Shown here: piece after piece, positions 25,463-34,587 of the stretch | Numbering within the stretch: position 1 is the stretch's first letter | Layout of the letters: every line of letters starts with the position of its first letter | NCBI RefSeq assembly: GCF_036032445.1 | Contig: NZ_CP107932.1 | Span: 4,590,501 to 4,654,500, forward strand | Origin: Nocardia sp. NBC_00416 | Lineage (GTDB): Bacteria; Actinomycetota; Actinomycetes; Mycobacteriales; Mycobacteriaceae | DNA length: 64,000 nt | Reading direction: 5' to 3' | Notes under the pieces: model-generated | Database searches by the model: none | The model's input: only the letters and a program-made list of their open reading frames with translations | What the model was told of the DNA's origin: nothing | Made by a program: the position numbers and the translations under genes

Positions 25463-26598
25463 CGGGCGCCTCCCTGCGGGGCCTGCGGTGCGGGGGCCGG
25501 TTGCGGCGGACTGCCCAGTCGGCCCTGGATCTTCTCGATCACCTGAGCGAGGCTGCCGATGAAAGCCGGCACGTCCGAACCCTGCGGCCAGCGACTCTTG
25601 CTCGGATCGGTCAGCGCGCCGATGCTCAGATACGACACCGACCCGGCGACGGCCAGCGCGGGACCTTCGAACGACTGTTCCAGCGAGGGATACAGCGTGT
25701 GCAGACCGTTCAGGGTCTGCCGCAGATCGTCGCCCATCGCGGTGAATCCACCCATCAGCCGCCGGATGCTGTCGAACAGTCCGATGAATTCGGGGCTGGT
25801 GGTATCGGTGAAATCGCCCAGCGCGGCCATGGTCACCGAGATCTTCTGGATGAGTCCGGTGATATCGCGGTTGTTCGCCGCGACCACGCCCAGCAGGTCG
25901 GGGAAGGTGTCCGCGGCCTGCCCGAGTTCCTGTTTCCGGGCCGCGAGTTCGCCGGTGAGCACGTTCACTCCCTGCAGCACCTGGTCTATATCGGCGGTGC
26001 GGGCGTTCAATGCGGTCAGCACCTGGGTCATCTCGGTGAGCAGATGGGCCAGTTGGGGGGCGCGCCCGGCGAACATGGAGTTCATTTCGGCGGTGATCCG
26101 CGCCGCCTGGTTCAGTCCGCCGCCGTTGAGCAACAGCGAGACCGAGAGCATGAGTTCTTCCACCGACGCGCCCGCGCCGGTGTGGTCGGTGTCGATGACA
26201 TCGCCGTCGCCGAGCAGCTGTGCGTCCGGTTCGGCGCGCGGCAGGGTCATGGCGACGAAGATGTCGCCCAGCGGTGTGCCCTGCCGGAGTTCGACGGTGG
26301 TGCCACGTGGCAGCTGGATGTCGGCGCGGATCAGCATGTCCACATCGGCGACGAAATCGGTGGTGGAGATACCGGTCACGACTCCGATATCGGTGCCGCC
26401 GATCTTCACGTGCGCGCGGTCGGGCAGGTTGAGGGCGTCTTCGAAGCGGGCGCGCACGGTGTACCCGGGCCCCCCGATCCCCGGCTCGGGCATCGGTACG
26501 TTCTCCACGGTCACCGCGGTGCACCCCGGCGCCGCCAGCACGGCGGCGCTCGCCACGACCGCCAGGATTCTCCGCGATATCCGCGTCGCGTCCGTCAT
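25459..26598 (-). CDS. mceE: Mce family lipoprotein, MceE
   Basis: A 379-residue Mce subunit with a lipoprotein signal peptide: basic start, hydrophobic helix, lipobox LAAPGC (Cys about residue 26). The MCE domain follows (YTVRARFEDALNLPDRAHVKIGG), then long amphipathic helices and a Pro-rich tail. MceE lipoproteins anchor the Mce assembly to the outer leaflet. It overlaps mceD by 4 bp (ATGA) and mceF by 4 bp. Confidence 0.9.
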   Translation of the reverse strand: MTDATRISRRILAVVASAAVLAAPGCTAVTVENVPMPEPGIGGPGYTVRARFEDALNLPDRAHVKIGGTDIGVVTGISTTDFVADVDMLIRADIQLPRGTTVELRQGTPLGDIFVAMTLPRAEPDAQLLGDGDVIDTDHTGAGASVEELMLSVSLLLNGGGLNQAARITAEMNSMFAGRAPQLAHLLTEMTQVLTALNARTADIDQVLQGVNVLTGELAARKQELGQAADTFPDLLGVVAANNRDITGLIQKISVTMAALGDFTDTTSPEFIGLFDSIRRLMGGFTAMGDDLRQTLNGLHTLYPSLEQSFEGPALAVAGSVSYLSIGALTDPSKSRWPQGSDVPAFIGSLAQVIEKIQGRLGSPPQPAPAPQAPQGGAR

Positions 26599-27695
26599 CG
26601 CGTCATCCCCAGTAGTGCGGCGGTGAGCCCGAAATCGGGTCCGAAGTCCTGGACCCGGCCGGTGCGGCAGCCGTCGGCGCGCAGCTGGATCCGTTCGCAG
26701 AAGGTGGACAGCACTTCGTTGTCGAGCAGTGTCTTGTCCAGCAGCGCGTGCACCCGGAAGGCCTGGTGTTCGTGGCTGACGCTGTTCGCCAGGTTCTGGA
26801 ACAGCAGCGGACCCACATCCATCAGTTCGGTGAGGCCCCGCGCATTGGTGCGCATCTGGGCGGTGATGTCGACGAACCGCTGCAGGGCGCCGGCCAGCTG
26901 ATCCCTGTTCTGCCCGACCAGCGTCGAGGTGTTGTTCACGAAATCGTTCAGCTGGGCGAGCACTGCCTGCAACCCGGGCGATTGTTCGCCCATCAACTGC
27001 ACCATCTCGGTGAGGCGGGCGCTGAAATCCCGGACGGTCCGATCGTTCTGCGCGATCACCTGGGTGACCGTGTTGAGCTGGATGATCGTATTCGCGATCT
27101 GGTCTTTGTCGGCGAAGGCCACTTCGAAGGCCGCGGACAGATCGTCGAGGGTTTCGCGCAGTCGGTCACCGTTGCCGTCGAGCAGCGGGAACAGCACCCG
27201 GCTGGCCAGCGGGCCCGCCTGATTGTCGCCTTTGAGCGCCGCGCCGAGCTGGTCGAAATTCTCCAGGATCCGGTCCAGCTCCACGGGAACGCGAGTGCGT
27301 TCCAGCGGGATGTGGGCGCCGTCGGTGAGCACCGGTCCCGCGCCGGTGTAGGCGGGGGCGAGTTCGACATGCCGGTTGGTGATGAGCTGCGGGGAGATCA
27401 GCGCGGCCATGGCGTCGGCGGGCACCCGCACCTCACGATCGAGAGCCATCCCGACTTCGACGTACCGGCCCCGCGGGGTCACCGTTTCCACCCGGCCCAC
27501 CGGTACGCCCAGCACCGCGACTTCGTTACCGGCGTACAGTCCGGCCACATTCTCGAAATCGGCGGTGACTCTGATGTGTTCACCGAGATACTGGTCCGGC
27601 AGCCCGGCGATGCTGTCCGGCAGCACCGAACAGCCCGCCGCGCAGAGTCCGGCGATACCAGCCGCCACAATTCGGATGATCGTCCGCAGTCTCAT
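26595..27695 (-). CDS. mceD: Mce family lipoprotein, MceD position
   Basis: A 366-residue Mce subunit. I start it at ATG 27695, which overlaps the mceC stop (ATGA), rather than the earlier GTG. It then begins MRLRTIIRIVAAGIAGLCAAGC, broken here as a basic start, a hydrophobic helix and the lipobox LCAAGC. The MCE domain (IRVTADFENVAGLYAGNEVAVLG) and the helical tail follow. In the well-known mycobacterial operons only the E subunit is described as a lipoprotein, so a lipobox on the D-position protein as well is unusual. Confidence 0.85.
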   Translation of the reverse strand: MRLRTIIRIVAAGIAGLCAAGCSVLPDSIAGLPDQYLGEHIRVTADFENVAGLYAGNEVAVLGVPVGRVETVTPRGRYVEVGMALDREVRVPADAMAALISPQLITNRHVELAPAYTGAGPVLTDGAHIPLERTRVPVELDRILENFDQLGAALKGDNQAGPLASRVLFPLLDGNGDRLRETLDDLSAAFEVAFADKDQIANTIIQLNTVTQVIAQNDRTVRDFSARLTEMVQLMGEQSPGLQAVLAQLNDFVNNTSTLVGQNRDQLAGALQRFVDITAQMRTNARGLTELMDVGPLLFQNLANSVSHEHQAFRVHALLDKTLLDNEVLSTFCERIQLRADGCRTGRVQDFGPDFGLTAALLGMTR

Positions 27696-28726
27696 TTCCC
27701 GCACCCCTCGACTACCTGGGCGAAGCACAACCAGTTGTCCGGGAAGAACCACGGCGCCCACACTTCCGCGTAGGGTCCGTTGCCCAGCACATTGTTGAAC
27801 TGGCGCATCGTGACCGGAGTGATCTGATAGATCCGGTCCAGGTTGTCCTTGTTCTTCTGCAAGCCCTCGGTCATGGTGTTCAGGTTCTGGATCAGCGGCC
27901 CGAGCTGGCCGTTGTTCTCCACCCCCATATCCCGCAGCAGCCCGGACAGCGCGGCCACATTGTCGAGCAACCGGCGCAGCGAGTCCTGCCGCATCGCCAC
28001 CGCGTTGCCGATCGCCTCACCGCGGGTCAGCAGCAGCAGCACGCTGTTCTGATTGTCGGAGACCAGGTGCGATACCTGGTCCATGCTCTGCAGCAGTGTG
28101 TCCACCTCGTCCCGTCGCGCGTTGATGACCCGGGCGAGCGCGCCGATCGAATCCAGCGCGGTCACCGCGAGATCCGGGGAGTCCCCCATCTGCTGGGCGA
28201 AAGCGTCGAGGGCCTGGCGGAGCTTGACCGGGTCGATCCGCTCGATTCGTTCGAACGACGAGGTGTAGGTCGGGTCCTGGATCACTTTCGCCAGGTTGTA
28301 CGGCACCGCCGTATCGGCCAGCGGGATACGGCCGTCGGCCGATTCCGGGCCCGTTCCCGGTATCAGTTCGATATGCAGCCGACCGAGGATCGTCGACATC
28401 TTGATCGCCGCCCGGGCGTCTTCGGCGATCCGGATATCGCGGCTGATCTTCATATCCACCTCGACCCTGTCCCCGGCCAGGCGCACGGTCCGGACTTCGC
28501 CGACCTCGATGCCGGACACATCCACCGTCGCGCCCGCCCGCAGTCCCGCGGCCTGGGCGAATTCCGCGGTCACCGTCTTATCGGCGACCCGCAGTTGTGA
28601 CACCGCACTGGACCCGAGCAGCAGCACCGCCACCGCGCCGGCGGCGAGCACCCCTTGCCACAGGTACCGGTTCTTCGAATACCGCGGGAGCTTCCGCAGC
28701 AGTGCGGTCCGATCGAATCGCGCCAT
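27692..28726 (-). CDS. mceC: Mce family protein, MceC
   Basis: A 344-residue Mce subunit with an N-terminal cytoplasmic basic stretch, one transmembrane helix (GVLAAGAVAVLLLGSSAV), the MCE domain (KTVTAEFAQAAGLRAGATVDVSGIE) and long coiled helices. ATG 28726 overlaps the mceB stop as TGATG, which I prefer to the earlier in-frame start at 28819. The C-terminus is short and Trp/Cys-containing (WFFPDNWLCFAQ), without the proline-rich tail of MceA. Confidence 0.88.
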   Translation of the reverse strand: MARFDRTALLRKLPRYSKNRYLWQGVLAAGAVAVLLLGSSAVSQLRVADKTVTAEFAQAAGLRAGATVDVSGIEVGEVRTVRLAGDRVEVDMKISRDIRIAEDARAAIKMSTILGRLHIELIPGTGPESADGRIPLADTAVPYNLAKVIQDPTYTSSFERIERIDPVKLRQALDAFAQQMGDSPDLAVTALDSIGALARVINARRDEVDTLLQSMDQVSHLVSDNQNSVLLLLTRGEAIGNAVAMRQDSLRRLLDNVAALSGLLRDMGVENNGQLGPLIQNLNTMTEGLQKNKDNLDRIYQITPVTMRQFNNVLGNGPYAEVWAPWFFPDNWLCFAQVVEGCGK

Positions 28727-29748
28727 CAGCGGCACACCTCCGAGTGGGCATCGCCACCGATCTGCGTGAACAGACCGGGCGGGAGCAGCACACCCCACAG
28801 CGAGACGTCCAGGCTGCACAGATAGGCGTTCCCGTAGGCGCCGTAGCTGGTGAACCGGGCGAGGCCGTTGAGCACGTTCGGGAGTTCCACCGCCGCCTGG
28901 TCCAGTGCGGCGCCGTTGACCAGCAGTAGTTCCACCGCGCTGGTCGCCTCGCCCTGCGCGCGCACGATCTCGGGTTTCACCCTGGTCACCAGGGTGGTGA
29001 GTGAATCGGTGGAGCGCGCCACCTGATCCACCGAAGTCTTCAGCGTCTCCCCTTCGGCGTAGAGCGCGTCCATGAGGCTTCTCGTCTGGGTTATCAAGGT
29101 CTCCAACTCCTGGCTGCGGTTCGCCAGACCGGAGAGGACGCTGCTCAGGTTGGTGATCACCGCGCCCAGGATCTCGTCGCGCTGTCCGAAGGTGTCGGCC
29201 AGTTCGGCGGCCTGGGTGATGAGCGCGCTCAACGAGACCCCGTCGCCCTGTAGTGCCTGGATCAGCGTGTCGGACAACGAGTTCACCTGGTCGGGTTGCA
29301 GCACGCTGAACAGCGGTTCGAATCCGGACAGCAGCGCCGAGACATCGAAGGACGGTTCGGTGCGTTCCACCGGGATATGTGCTCCCGGCGGCATCCGGGT
29401 GCCCGGCTGATCACCCGGCAGCAGCGCGATATACCGCTGGCCGATCAAGTTCTGGTACCGGACCAGCGCCTTCGTGGTGTCGGTGAGCCGCTGCCGCTGT
29501 TCGATCCGCAGCACCAGGCGGGCCTGGTAATCCGGTTCGAATTCGATCGCGTCGACCCGGCCGACCCGCACGCCGGCCATCCGCACATCGTCACCGATCC
29601 GGACACCCATCACATCGGTGAAGGTGGCCGAATAGGTTTCGGTCGCACCGGGCACCGACCGCTGCAGTGTCGACCAGATCGTGTAGGTCAGCACGATCGC
29701 CAGCACCGCGAAGAGGCTGAATCCGGCGAGTGTTCGCGCGGTGCGCAT
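28726..29748 (-). CDS. mceB: Mce family protein, MceB
   Basis: A 340-residue Mce subunit: N-terminal membrane helix (LAGFSLFAVLAIVLTYTIW), MCE domain (TYSATFTDVMGVRIGDDVRMAGV, RVGRVDAIEF), then a helical region and a C-terminus with two Cys (AYLCSLDVSLWG, SEVCR) that may pair. ATG 29748 overlaps the mceA stop as TGATG. A much longer frame upstream (to 30192) is a shadow of mceA. Confidence 0.88.
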   Translation of the reverse strand: MRTARTLAGFSLFAVLAIVLTYTIWSTLQRSVPGATETYSATFTDVMGVRIGDDVRMAGVRVGRVDAIEFEPDYQARLVLRIEQRQRLTDTTKALVRYQNLIGQRYIALLPGDQPGTRMPPGAHIPVERTEPSFDVSALLSGFEPLFSVLQPDQVNSLSDTLIQALQGDGVSLSALITQAAELADTFGQRDEILGAVITNLSSVLSGLANRSQELETLITQTRSLMDALYAEGETLKTSVDQVARSTDSLTTLVTRVKPEIVRAQGEATSAVELLLVNGAALDQAAVELPNVLNGLARFTSYGAYGNAYLCSLDVSLWGVLLPPGLFTQIGGDAHSEVCR

Positions 29749-31235
29749 CAGGCGTTCTCCTCGGCATAGACAGTGATGGTTCCGCCCGCCAGCACCGAGG
29801 TCAGCAACAGCACTTCGACCGTGGACGGTTCCCGGCCGAGCAGCGCGGCGACGGCGGCCCGTCCGCGCAGTTGCGCGATCGGCGCACCGGAGGGGGTGCC
29901 CGGGTCGAGTGCGGCCGCCGGGGCCGGAGCACCGGACGGGGTCGATATCCCCGACGGAACCGGCGCCGCCGGAGCACTCGGGAACAACGGCGCGGTGAGG
30001 CCCGGGATCGCCGGTAGCCCGGGTAGCTGCGGAAACAGCTGAGTGGGCGGGGCCGGTGCGCCGGCGGGCGCGGGCGGCAGACCCGGAATCGGCGGCGCGG
30101 GTTTCGGTCCCGCGCCCGCGAGCCAACCCGGCAGCAGGTTCGGCGGGTACTGCTGCGGCGGCGCCGCCTGCGGAACCGTCGCACCGCCGCACCGCGGCCC
30201 GTACATCTGGCCGTAACGCGGGCAGTCCTTCGCCGTGTACTGCTCGAACGGCGTGAACGACACATCCAGCTGCCAGCGCATCTGTTTGCGCGGACCCCAG
30301 CTGAACGACGGCGACAACCGTTGCAGGGCGATATTGAGATTTGCCACCGCGGTGGGGATCGCCTCCGGGTCCTGCGCCAGCGAACCGAACAGACCGTCCA
30401 GGCCCGGAACCAGTTCCTTGGCCGCGTCCGGGTTCCGGGCGAACAGTCCGTTCACCGAATCCACCGCACCACCGGCACTGCTGAGCATGGCGACCAGATT
30501 GTCCCGGCGTTCGGTGAGGGTGCGCGCCGTCGTCACCGATTCCGACAGCACCCCCACCAGTTCCGGCGCCGACCGGCTCAAGGCCATGGTCGCGCGCCCC
30601 AGATCGCCGAGCAGCTCCCCCATTCCGTCGACCCCGCGTACCTCGGTGACCCAGCTGTCGAGTCGCGCCACCGTGGATCCGGGCGCGCGGGCTGCGGGGT
30701 CGAGCGCCGCGGCGAAAGTGGCGAGCACCCGGCCCAGCTTCTCGGGCTGGATATTGTCCAGCACATCGCGCAGCACAGTGAGCGTGGACTGCAATTGGAC
30801 GGTGCCGGCACTGGTGTCCTCGGCGATCTCCGCGCCGGCGCCGAGCCGACCCGGGGCGGGCCCGTTGTCGACGAGTTCGATCCCGCTGACACCGAACAGG
30901 TTGTTGGGCACCACCCGCGCGGTGACATTGTCCGGGACCGTCGGCGCGACGGCGGGGTCCAGATCGATGTCGACCCGCTGCTGCTTACCCGCGGCGGCCA
31001 CCTCGACCGCGGCGACGGCGCCCACCACCATGCCGCGGAACTTCACATCGGCGCGCGCCGGCAGCCCGTCGCCGGTGCTGGTGAGGGTGGCCCGGACCGG
31101 GACCCGGTCCGCGAAACGCCCGGTGTAGCGCAACCCGAGCAGGGTGAGCAGAACGGCCAGCAGCAGGATCATCGCCAGTCCCGCCACGGTCGTATGCCAG
31201 GGTCGCGGCCCGCGGCCGCTGTGATCGATGAACAT
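29748..31235 (-). CDS. mceA: Mce family protein, MceA
   Basis: A 495-residue Mce subunit, longer than most. An N-terminal helix (VAGLAMILLLAVLLTLLGL), the MCE domain (VRATLTSTGDGLPARADVKFRGM), long helices to about residue 345, a Cys pair (KDCPRYGQMYGPRCGG), then ~130 residues rich in Pro, Ala and Gly, ending in a more ordered tail (AVAALLGREPSTVEVLLLTSVL). The Pro-rich part could span the arabinogalactan or contact a substrate-binding partner. It starts six bases after yrbEB. Confidence 0.88.
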   Translation of the reverse strand: MFIDHSGRGPRPWHTTVAGLAMILLLAVLLTLLGLRYTGRFADRVPVRATLTSTGDGLPARADVKFRGMVVGAVAAVEVAAAGKQQRVDIDLDPAVAPTVPDNVTARVVPNNLFGVSGIELVDNGPAPGRLGAGAEIAEDTSAGTVQLQSTLTVLRDVLDNIQPEKLGRVLATFAAALDPAARAPGSTVARLDSWVTEVRGVDGMGELLGDLGRATMALSRSAPELVGVLSESVTTARTLTERRDNLVAMLSSAGGAVDSVNGLFARNPDAAKELVPGLDGLFGSLAQDPEAIPTAVANLNIALQRLSPSFSWGPRKQMRWQLDVSFTPFEQYTAKDCPRYGQMYGPRCGGATVPQAAPPQQYPPNLLPGWLAGAGPKPAPPIPGLPPAPAGAPAPPTQLFPQLPGLPAIPGLTAPLFPSAPAAPVPSGISTPSGAPAPAAALDPGTPSGAPIAQLRGRAAVAALLGREPSTVEVLLLTSVLAGGTITVYAEENA

Positions 31236-31241
31236 CGGCGG

Positions 31242-32105
31242 CTACCCCGAGATCCGGAAACCGGGGTCGATGCCCCAGATCGCCAGGGTGAGGAACAGAT
31301 TCGCGAAGACCATCACGACGATCACCATCTTGATGGCCTGACCGGCGGCGACGCCCACTCCTTCGGGTCCGCCGACGGCGAAGAACCCGTAATAGCACTG
31401 GATGAAAGTGGCGAGCAGGACGAACACCACGACTTTGAGCAGTGAGTAGAAGAGGTCGGGCCCGACGAGGAACTGGAAGAAGTAGTGGTCGTAGGTCCCC
31501 GCCGAGGTGCCGCCCAACAGCAGCACCGACAGCTTCGTCGCGAGGTAGGCCACCGCCAGCCCGACGCTGTAGAGCGGGATGATCGTGACCGTGGCGGCGA
31601 TCATCCGCGTGGTCACCAGATAGGGCAACGGCCGGATGGCGATGGACTCCAGCGCGTCGATCTCCTCCGCGATACGCATCGATCCCAGCTGTGCGGTGAA
31701 CCGGCAGCCAGCTTGGATCGCGAAGGCCAGAGTCGCCAGAATCGGCGCTAACTCCCGAGTGGTCGCGAAGCCGGAAATGGCGCCCGTGAGAGGCCCCATC
31801 GTCAGCAGATTCAGCGCGGTGAACGATTCCATGCCGACCGTGATCCCGCCGAACCCGCACAGGATGATCACCACGCCGACGGTGCCGCCGCCCACGATCA
31901 GCGAGCCGTTGCCCCAGCCCACGTCGGCGGTCAGGCGCAGCACCTCCTTGCGATAGTGGGTGAGCACGAACGGAACCGCGGCCAGGCCCCGCACGAAGAT
32001 GATCGCCTGGTGGCCGAGCTTGCGATTGGCGTCGATCGGTTTCGCGGCGGCCACGGCGACGAACCGCACCGGTTTGAGCGCCGGCGGTGTGTACGAAGCG
32101 GCCAC
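31242..32105 (-). CDS. yrbEB: YrbE/MlaE-family permease, YrbEB
   Basis: A 287-residue permease with about five to six membrane helices. The MlaE signature is visible as the amphipathic coupling-helix region MRIAEEIDALESIAIRPLPYLVTTRM, the loop that touches the ATPase. With YrbEA it forms the inner-membrane channel of the Mce lipid importer, driven by an MceG-type ATPase encoded elsewhere. GTG start, one base after the yrbEA stop. Confidence 0.92.
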   Translation of the reverse strand: MAASYTPPALKPVRFVAVAAAKPIDANRKLGHQAIIFVRGLAAVPFVLTHYRKEVLRLTADVGWGNGSLIVGGGTVGVVIILCGFGGITVGMESFTALNLLTMGPLTGAISGFATTRELAPILATLAFAIQAGCRFTAQLGSMRIAEEIDALESIAIRPLPYLVTTRMIAATVTIIPLYSVGLAVAYLATKLSVLLLGGTSAGTYDHYFFQFLVGPDLFYSLLKVVVFVLLATFIQCYYGFFAVGGPEGVGVAAGQAIKMVIVVMVFANLFLTLAIWGIDPGFRISG

Positions 32106-32106
32106 G

Positions 32107-32970
32107 TCAGATCACCTTCGTCGGGAAGAGAGTGTTGTAGAGCTGGGTGATGATGATGTTCGTGGCGAACAGCATGAGCGCGGAGGACACCACCGCCGAG
32201 TTCACCGCGTTGGCCACCCCGCCGGGACCGCCCTGAGCGTGTAACCCGATATCGCAGGCGATGATCGCGGTCAGGATTCCGAAGATCGCTGATTTGACCA
32301 GTGCGACCGCCATATCGTTGGCCACCGCGAACGACGCGAAGGAACTGATGAACGAGCCCGGAGTCCCGGCCTGGGCGTAGACGTTGAACATGTAGGCGGT
32401 GGCGAAGCCGACGAACACGATGAACCCGCACAGCAGCATGCTCACCAGTACGGCGGCCGCGAGCCGGGGCGCGACGAGCCTTCGTACCGGGTTCACGCCC
32501 ATCACCATCATCGCGTCGATCTCCTCCCGGATGGTCCGGGAGCCGAGGTCGGCGCAGATGGCCGAACCCACCGCCCCGGCGATCATCAGCGAGGTCACCA
32601 GCGGCGCCCCCTGCCGGATGATGCCCAGGCCGGCGACGGCGCCGATGAACGTGGTCGCGCCGACCTGGTTGACCAGGGCGCCGATCTGGATCGACACCAC
32701 CACCGCGATCGGCACGGCGACGAAGATGGTGGGTGCGGCGGACACATTCGCCATGAACCCGCACTGTTTGACGAACTCGCCGAACGGAAAGCGGCGGGCG
32801 GCCACGGATCTGACGATTTCCACCACGGCCTCGCGGCCCAGGGTGACCTGGCGGCCCAGAGTTTCCAGCGAGCGCTGCGGATGCCGTCGCCACAGCCCTT
32901 TCAGATCGTCGACCGCCTGTTCGAGGTCGGTGCGCTTCTCCGGTGTCGCACCGGCATCGGTAGTCACCAT
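32107..32970 (-). CDS. yrbEA: YrbE/MlaE-family permease, YrbEA
   Basis: A 287-residue permease with the MlaE coupling region GSRTIREEIDAMMVMGVNPVRRLVAPRL and five or more membrane helices. The first ~60 residues are charged and cytoplasmic. I start it at ATG 32970, which overlaps the preceding small gene by 7 bp, instead of an in-frame start ~65 codons earlier inside that gene. Partner of YrbEB. Confidence 0.92.
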   Translation of the reverse strand: MVTTDAGATPEKRTDLEQAVDDLKGLWRRHPQRSLETLGRQVTLGREAVVEIVRSVAARRFPFGEFVKQCGFMANVSAAPTIFVAVPIAVVVSIQIGALVNQVGATTFIGAVAGLGIIRQGAPLVTSLMIAGAVGSAICADLGSRTIREEIDAMMVMGVNPVRRLVAPRLAAAVLVSMLLCGFIVFVGFATAYMFNVYAQAGTPGSFISSFASFAVANDMAVALVKSAIFGILTAIIACDIGLHAQGGPGGVANAVNSAVVSSALMLFATNIIITQLYNTLFPTKVI

Positions 32971-33179
32971 GGCAGTTCCAGACCATTCGTATCGATATCG
33001 CCGCTCAGGTACTGCTCGACCAGCATCAGTCCCACGCCCACCACCGCGAATCCGGCGGTGAGCACGCAGCTCAGCGCGACCCAGAGGCCCAGCCGGAGCA
33101 CGGGATTCACCGTCGTTCGCCCACCGAGGATCTTGACGACGATCACCATGACGTCGATGAGCCACACCAGAGCCATCAT
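32964..33179 (-). CDS. small membrane protein upstream of yrbEA
   Basis: A 71-residue protein with two hydrophobic segments (MMALVWLIDVMVIVVKIL and LGLWVALSCVLTAGFAVVGVGLMLV) and a polar tail. Its ATG overlaps the stop of the gene before it (TGATG) and its stop overlaps yrbEA, so it is translationally coupled to the mce operon. I do not recognise a family; an accessory or assembly role in the Mce permease is a guess based on the tight coupling. Confidence 0.7.
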   Translation of the reverse strand: MMALVWLIDVMVIVVKILGGRTTVNPVLRLGLWVALSCVLTAGFAVVGVGLMLVEQYLSGDIDTNGLELPW

Positions 33180-33403
33180 CAGGTCATGCACACATTCGCG
33201 AAGGTGAGGACGGGCCAGCACACGATGGAGCCGAGAAACGAGATGATCACGTCCGAGCCGTGCATCTCACGCAGATGCGAGGTATGTGTCAGAGTCCAGA
33301 CAGTCCCGACGAGCCCGTAGGGCACGCCGAGGATGATGACAGTGCCGAGGAACTCGGACACCTTCATCTCATAGCTGAACAGTCGATCCAGCCGTGCGAG
33401 CAT
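33179..33403 (-). CDS. small membrane protein, first gene of the mce operon
   Basis: A 74-residue protein starting at ATG 33403, with AAGGA upstream on its strand. The N-terminus (LARLDRLFSYEMKVSEFLG) is amphipathic; two hydrophobic segments follow (GTVIILGVPYGLVGTVWTL and DVIISFLGSIVCWPVLTFA). No family is recognised. It leads the operon and couples to the second small membrane gene through TGATG. The 33404-33678 gap upstream holds the mce promoter and that of the divergent gene. Confidence 0.68.
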   Translation of the reverse strand: MLARLDRLFSYEMKVSEFLGTVIILGVPYGLVGTVWTLTHTSHLREMHGSDVIISFLGSIVCWPVLTFANVCMT

Positions 33404-33678
33404 GTGGCGTTCCTTCCTGCGCCGGTCCGTCACGCCGCCGCGGGGGCAACGTCTCAGACGGTCCGACTGGACGCGAATGTTACGCACGATTCCGGGTCAC
33501 TCGTGCCGTTTTCGCCAAGATTTTCGGCGCGAATATCCGCTCTAGTCGGCTGTTCAGGATGGCATCCACGGTCCTCGACAGCAGCCAGGTAAGTTAGCGT
33601 CAGTTCCGAGAATTTCAGCATCGGCTACCAGAATCGGTAGTAACTTATCCGGCAACGCTCCCCGGGGAAAGGACCCTC

Positions 33679-34587
33679 ATGACCGCCGTCGCACACTCCC
33701 AGCAACCCGATGTGCCGCAGCCCCCGCCCCTCGGGCGCACCCGCATTCCGATCAGCACCACCCACCGCCCGTTCACCGAACGCCCCCTCGCCCTCACCGA
33801 CGCCCTGGATTTCTGGCAGTTCGCCGGCGCGGCGGCGAATGTGATCATGCAGATGGCGAATCCCGGGGTGGGTTACGGCGTCGCGGAGAGCAGGGTCGAA
33901 TCGGGCTCGCTCATGAAACGCCCGTGGAAACGCGCCCGCACCACAACCCAGTATCTGGCCGTGGCCATTCTGGGCGCCGAGGAGGAGAAGAAGGCATTCC
34001 GGGAGGCAGTGAACGGGGCACACCGGCAGGTGCGCTCGGAACCCGGCGCGGCGGTGAAATACAACGCCTTCGACCGTGATCTCCAACTCTGGGTGGCGGC
34101 CTGCCTCTACATCGGCTTCGAGGACACCTACCAACTGTTGTCCGGGAAGATGAATCCCGAGCAGGCCGAGGACTTCTACCGTTCCTCGTCGTCTCTCGGG
34201 ACCACCCTGCAGGTCACCGCGGACATGTGGCCCGTCACCCGCGCCGCATTCGACGAATACTGGACGCATGCCTGCGCGGACGCGGTACTCGACGACTACG
34301 TCCGCGCCTACCTGAACGACCTACTCGACCTCCGGATGATCCACTGGTATCTACGCATTCCTTTCCGCGGCCTGCTGAGATTTCTGACCATCGGCTTCCT
34401 CGCCCCGCATTTCCGGGAGCAGATGAGGGTCGAGTGGAGTGCCGCCGATCAGCGCCGCTTCGAACACCTCTTCCTGTTCGTGGGCTTCGTCAACCGCTTT
34501 ATCCCTCGCTTCGTCCGGCACGGCGGCAGCCACGCCCTGATGGCCGATGTCCGCCGCCGCATCACGAAACAGAAGCGCCTCATCTGA
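33679..34587 (+). CDS. MpaB-family oxygenase-like protein (DUF2236)
   Basis: A 302-residue helical protein of the MpaB/rubber-oxygenase-like DUF2236 family. Typical blocks: DFWQFAGAAANVIMQMANPGVGYGVAES near residue 40, broken here around the conserved Asn-Pro-Gly; ATTTQYLAVAILG-type helix; FDRDLQLWVAACLYIGFED, where the family has conserved heme-near residues; and RMIHWYLRIPFR. Members bind heme b in some cases (latex-clearing protein type). It is divergent from the mce operon, and genes of this family are often near lipid-use loci. ATG 33679 has GGAAAGGA upstream. Confidence 0.8.
   Translation: MTAVAHSQQPDVPQPPPLGRTRIPISTTHRPFTERPLALTDALDFWQFAGAAANVIMQMANPGVGYGVAESRVESGSLMKRPWKRARTTTQYLAVAILGAEEEKKAFREAVNGAHRQVRSEPGAAVKYNAFDRDLQLWVAACLYIGFEDTYQLLSGKMNPEQAEDFYRSSSSLGTTLQVTADMWPVTRAAFDEYWTHACADAVLDDYVRAYLNDLLDLRMIHWYLRIPFRGLLRFLTIGFLAPHFREQMRVEWSAADQRRFEHLFLFVGFVNRFIPRFVRHGGSHALMADVRRRITKQKRLI

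Noticed and set aside
33590..33647. TAAGTTA and TAACTTA facing each other 44 bases apart in the mce/mpaB gap.
   Set aside because: Short arms with a long spacer in an AT-richer stretch; could easily be chance.
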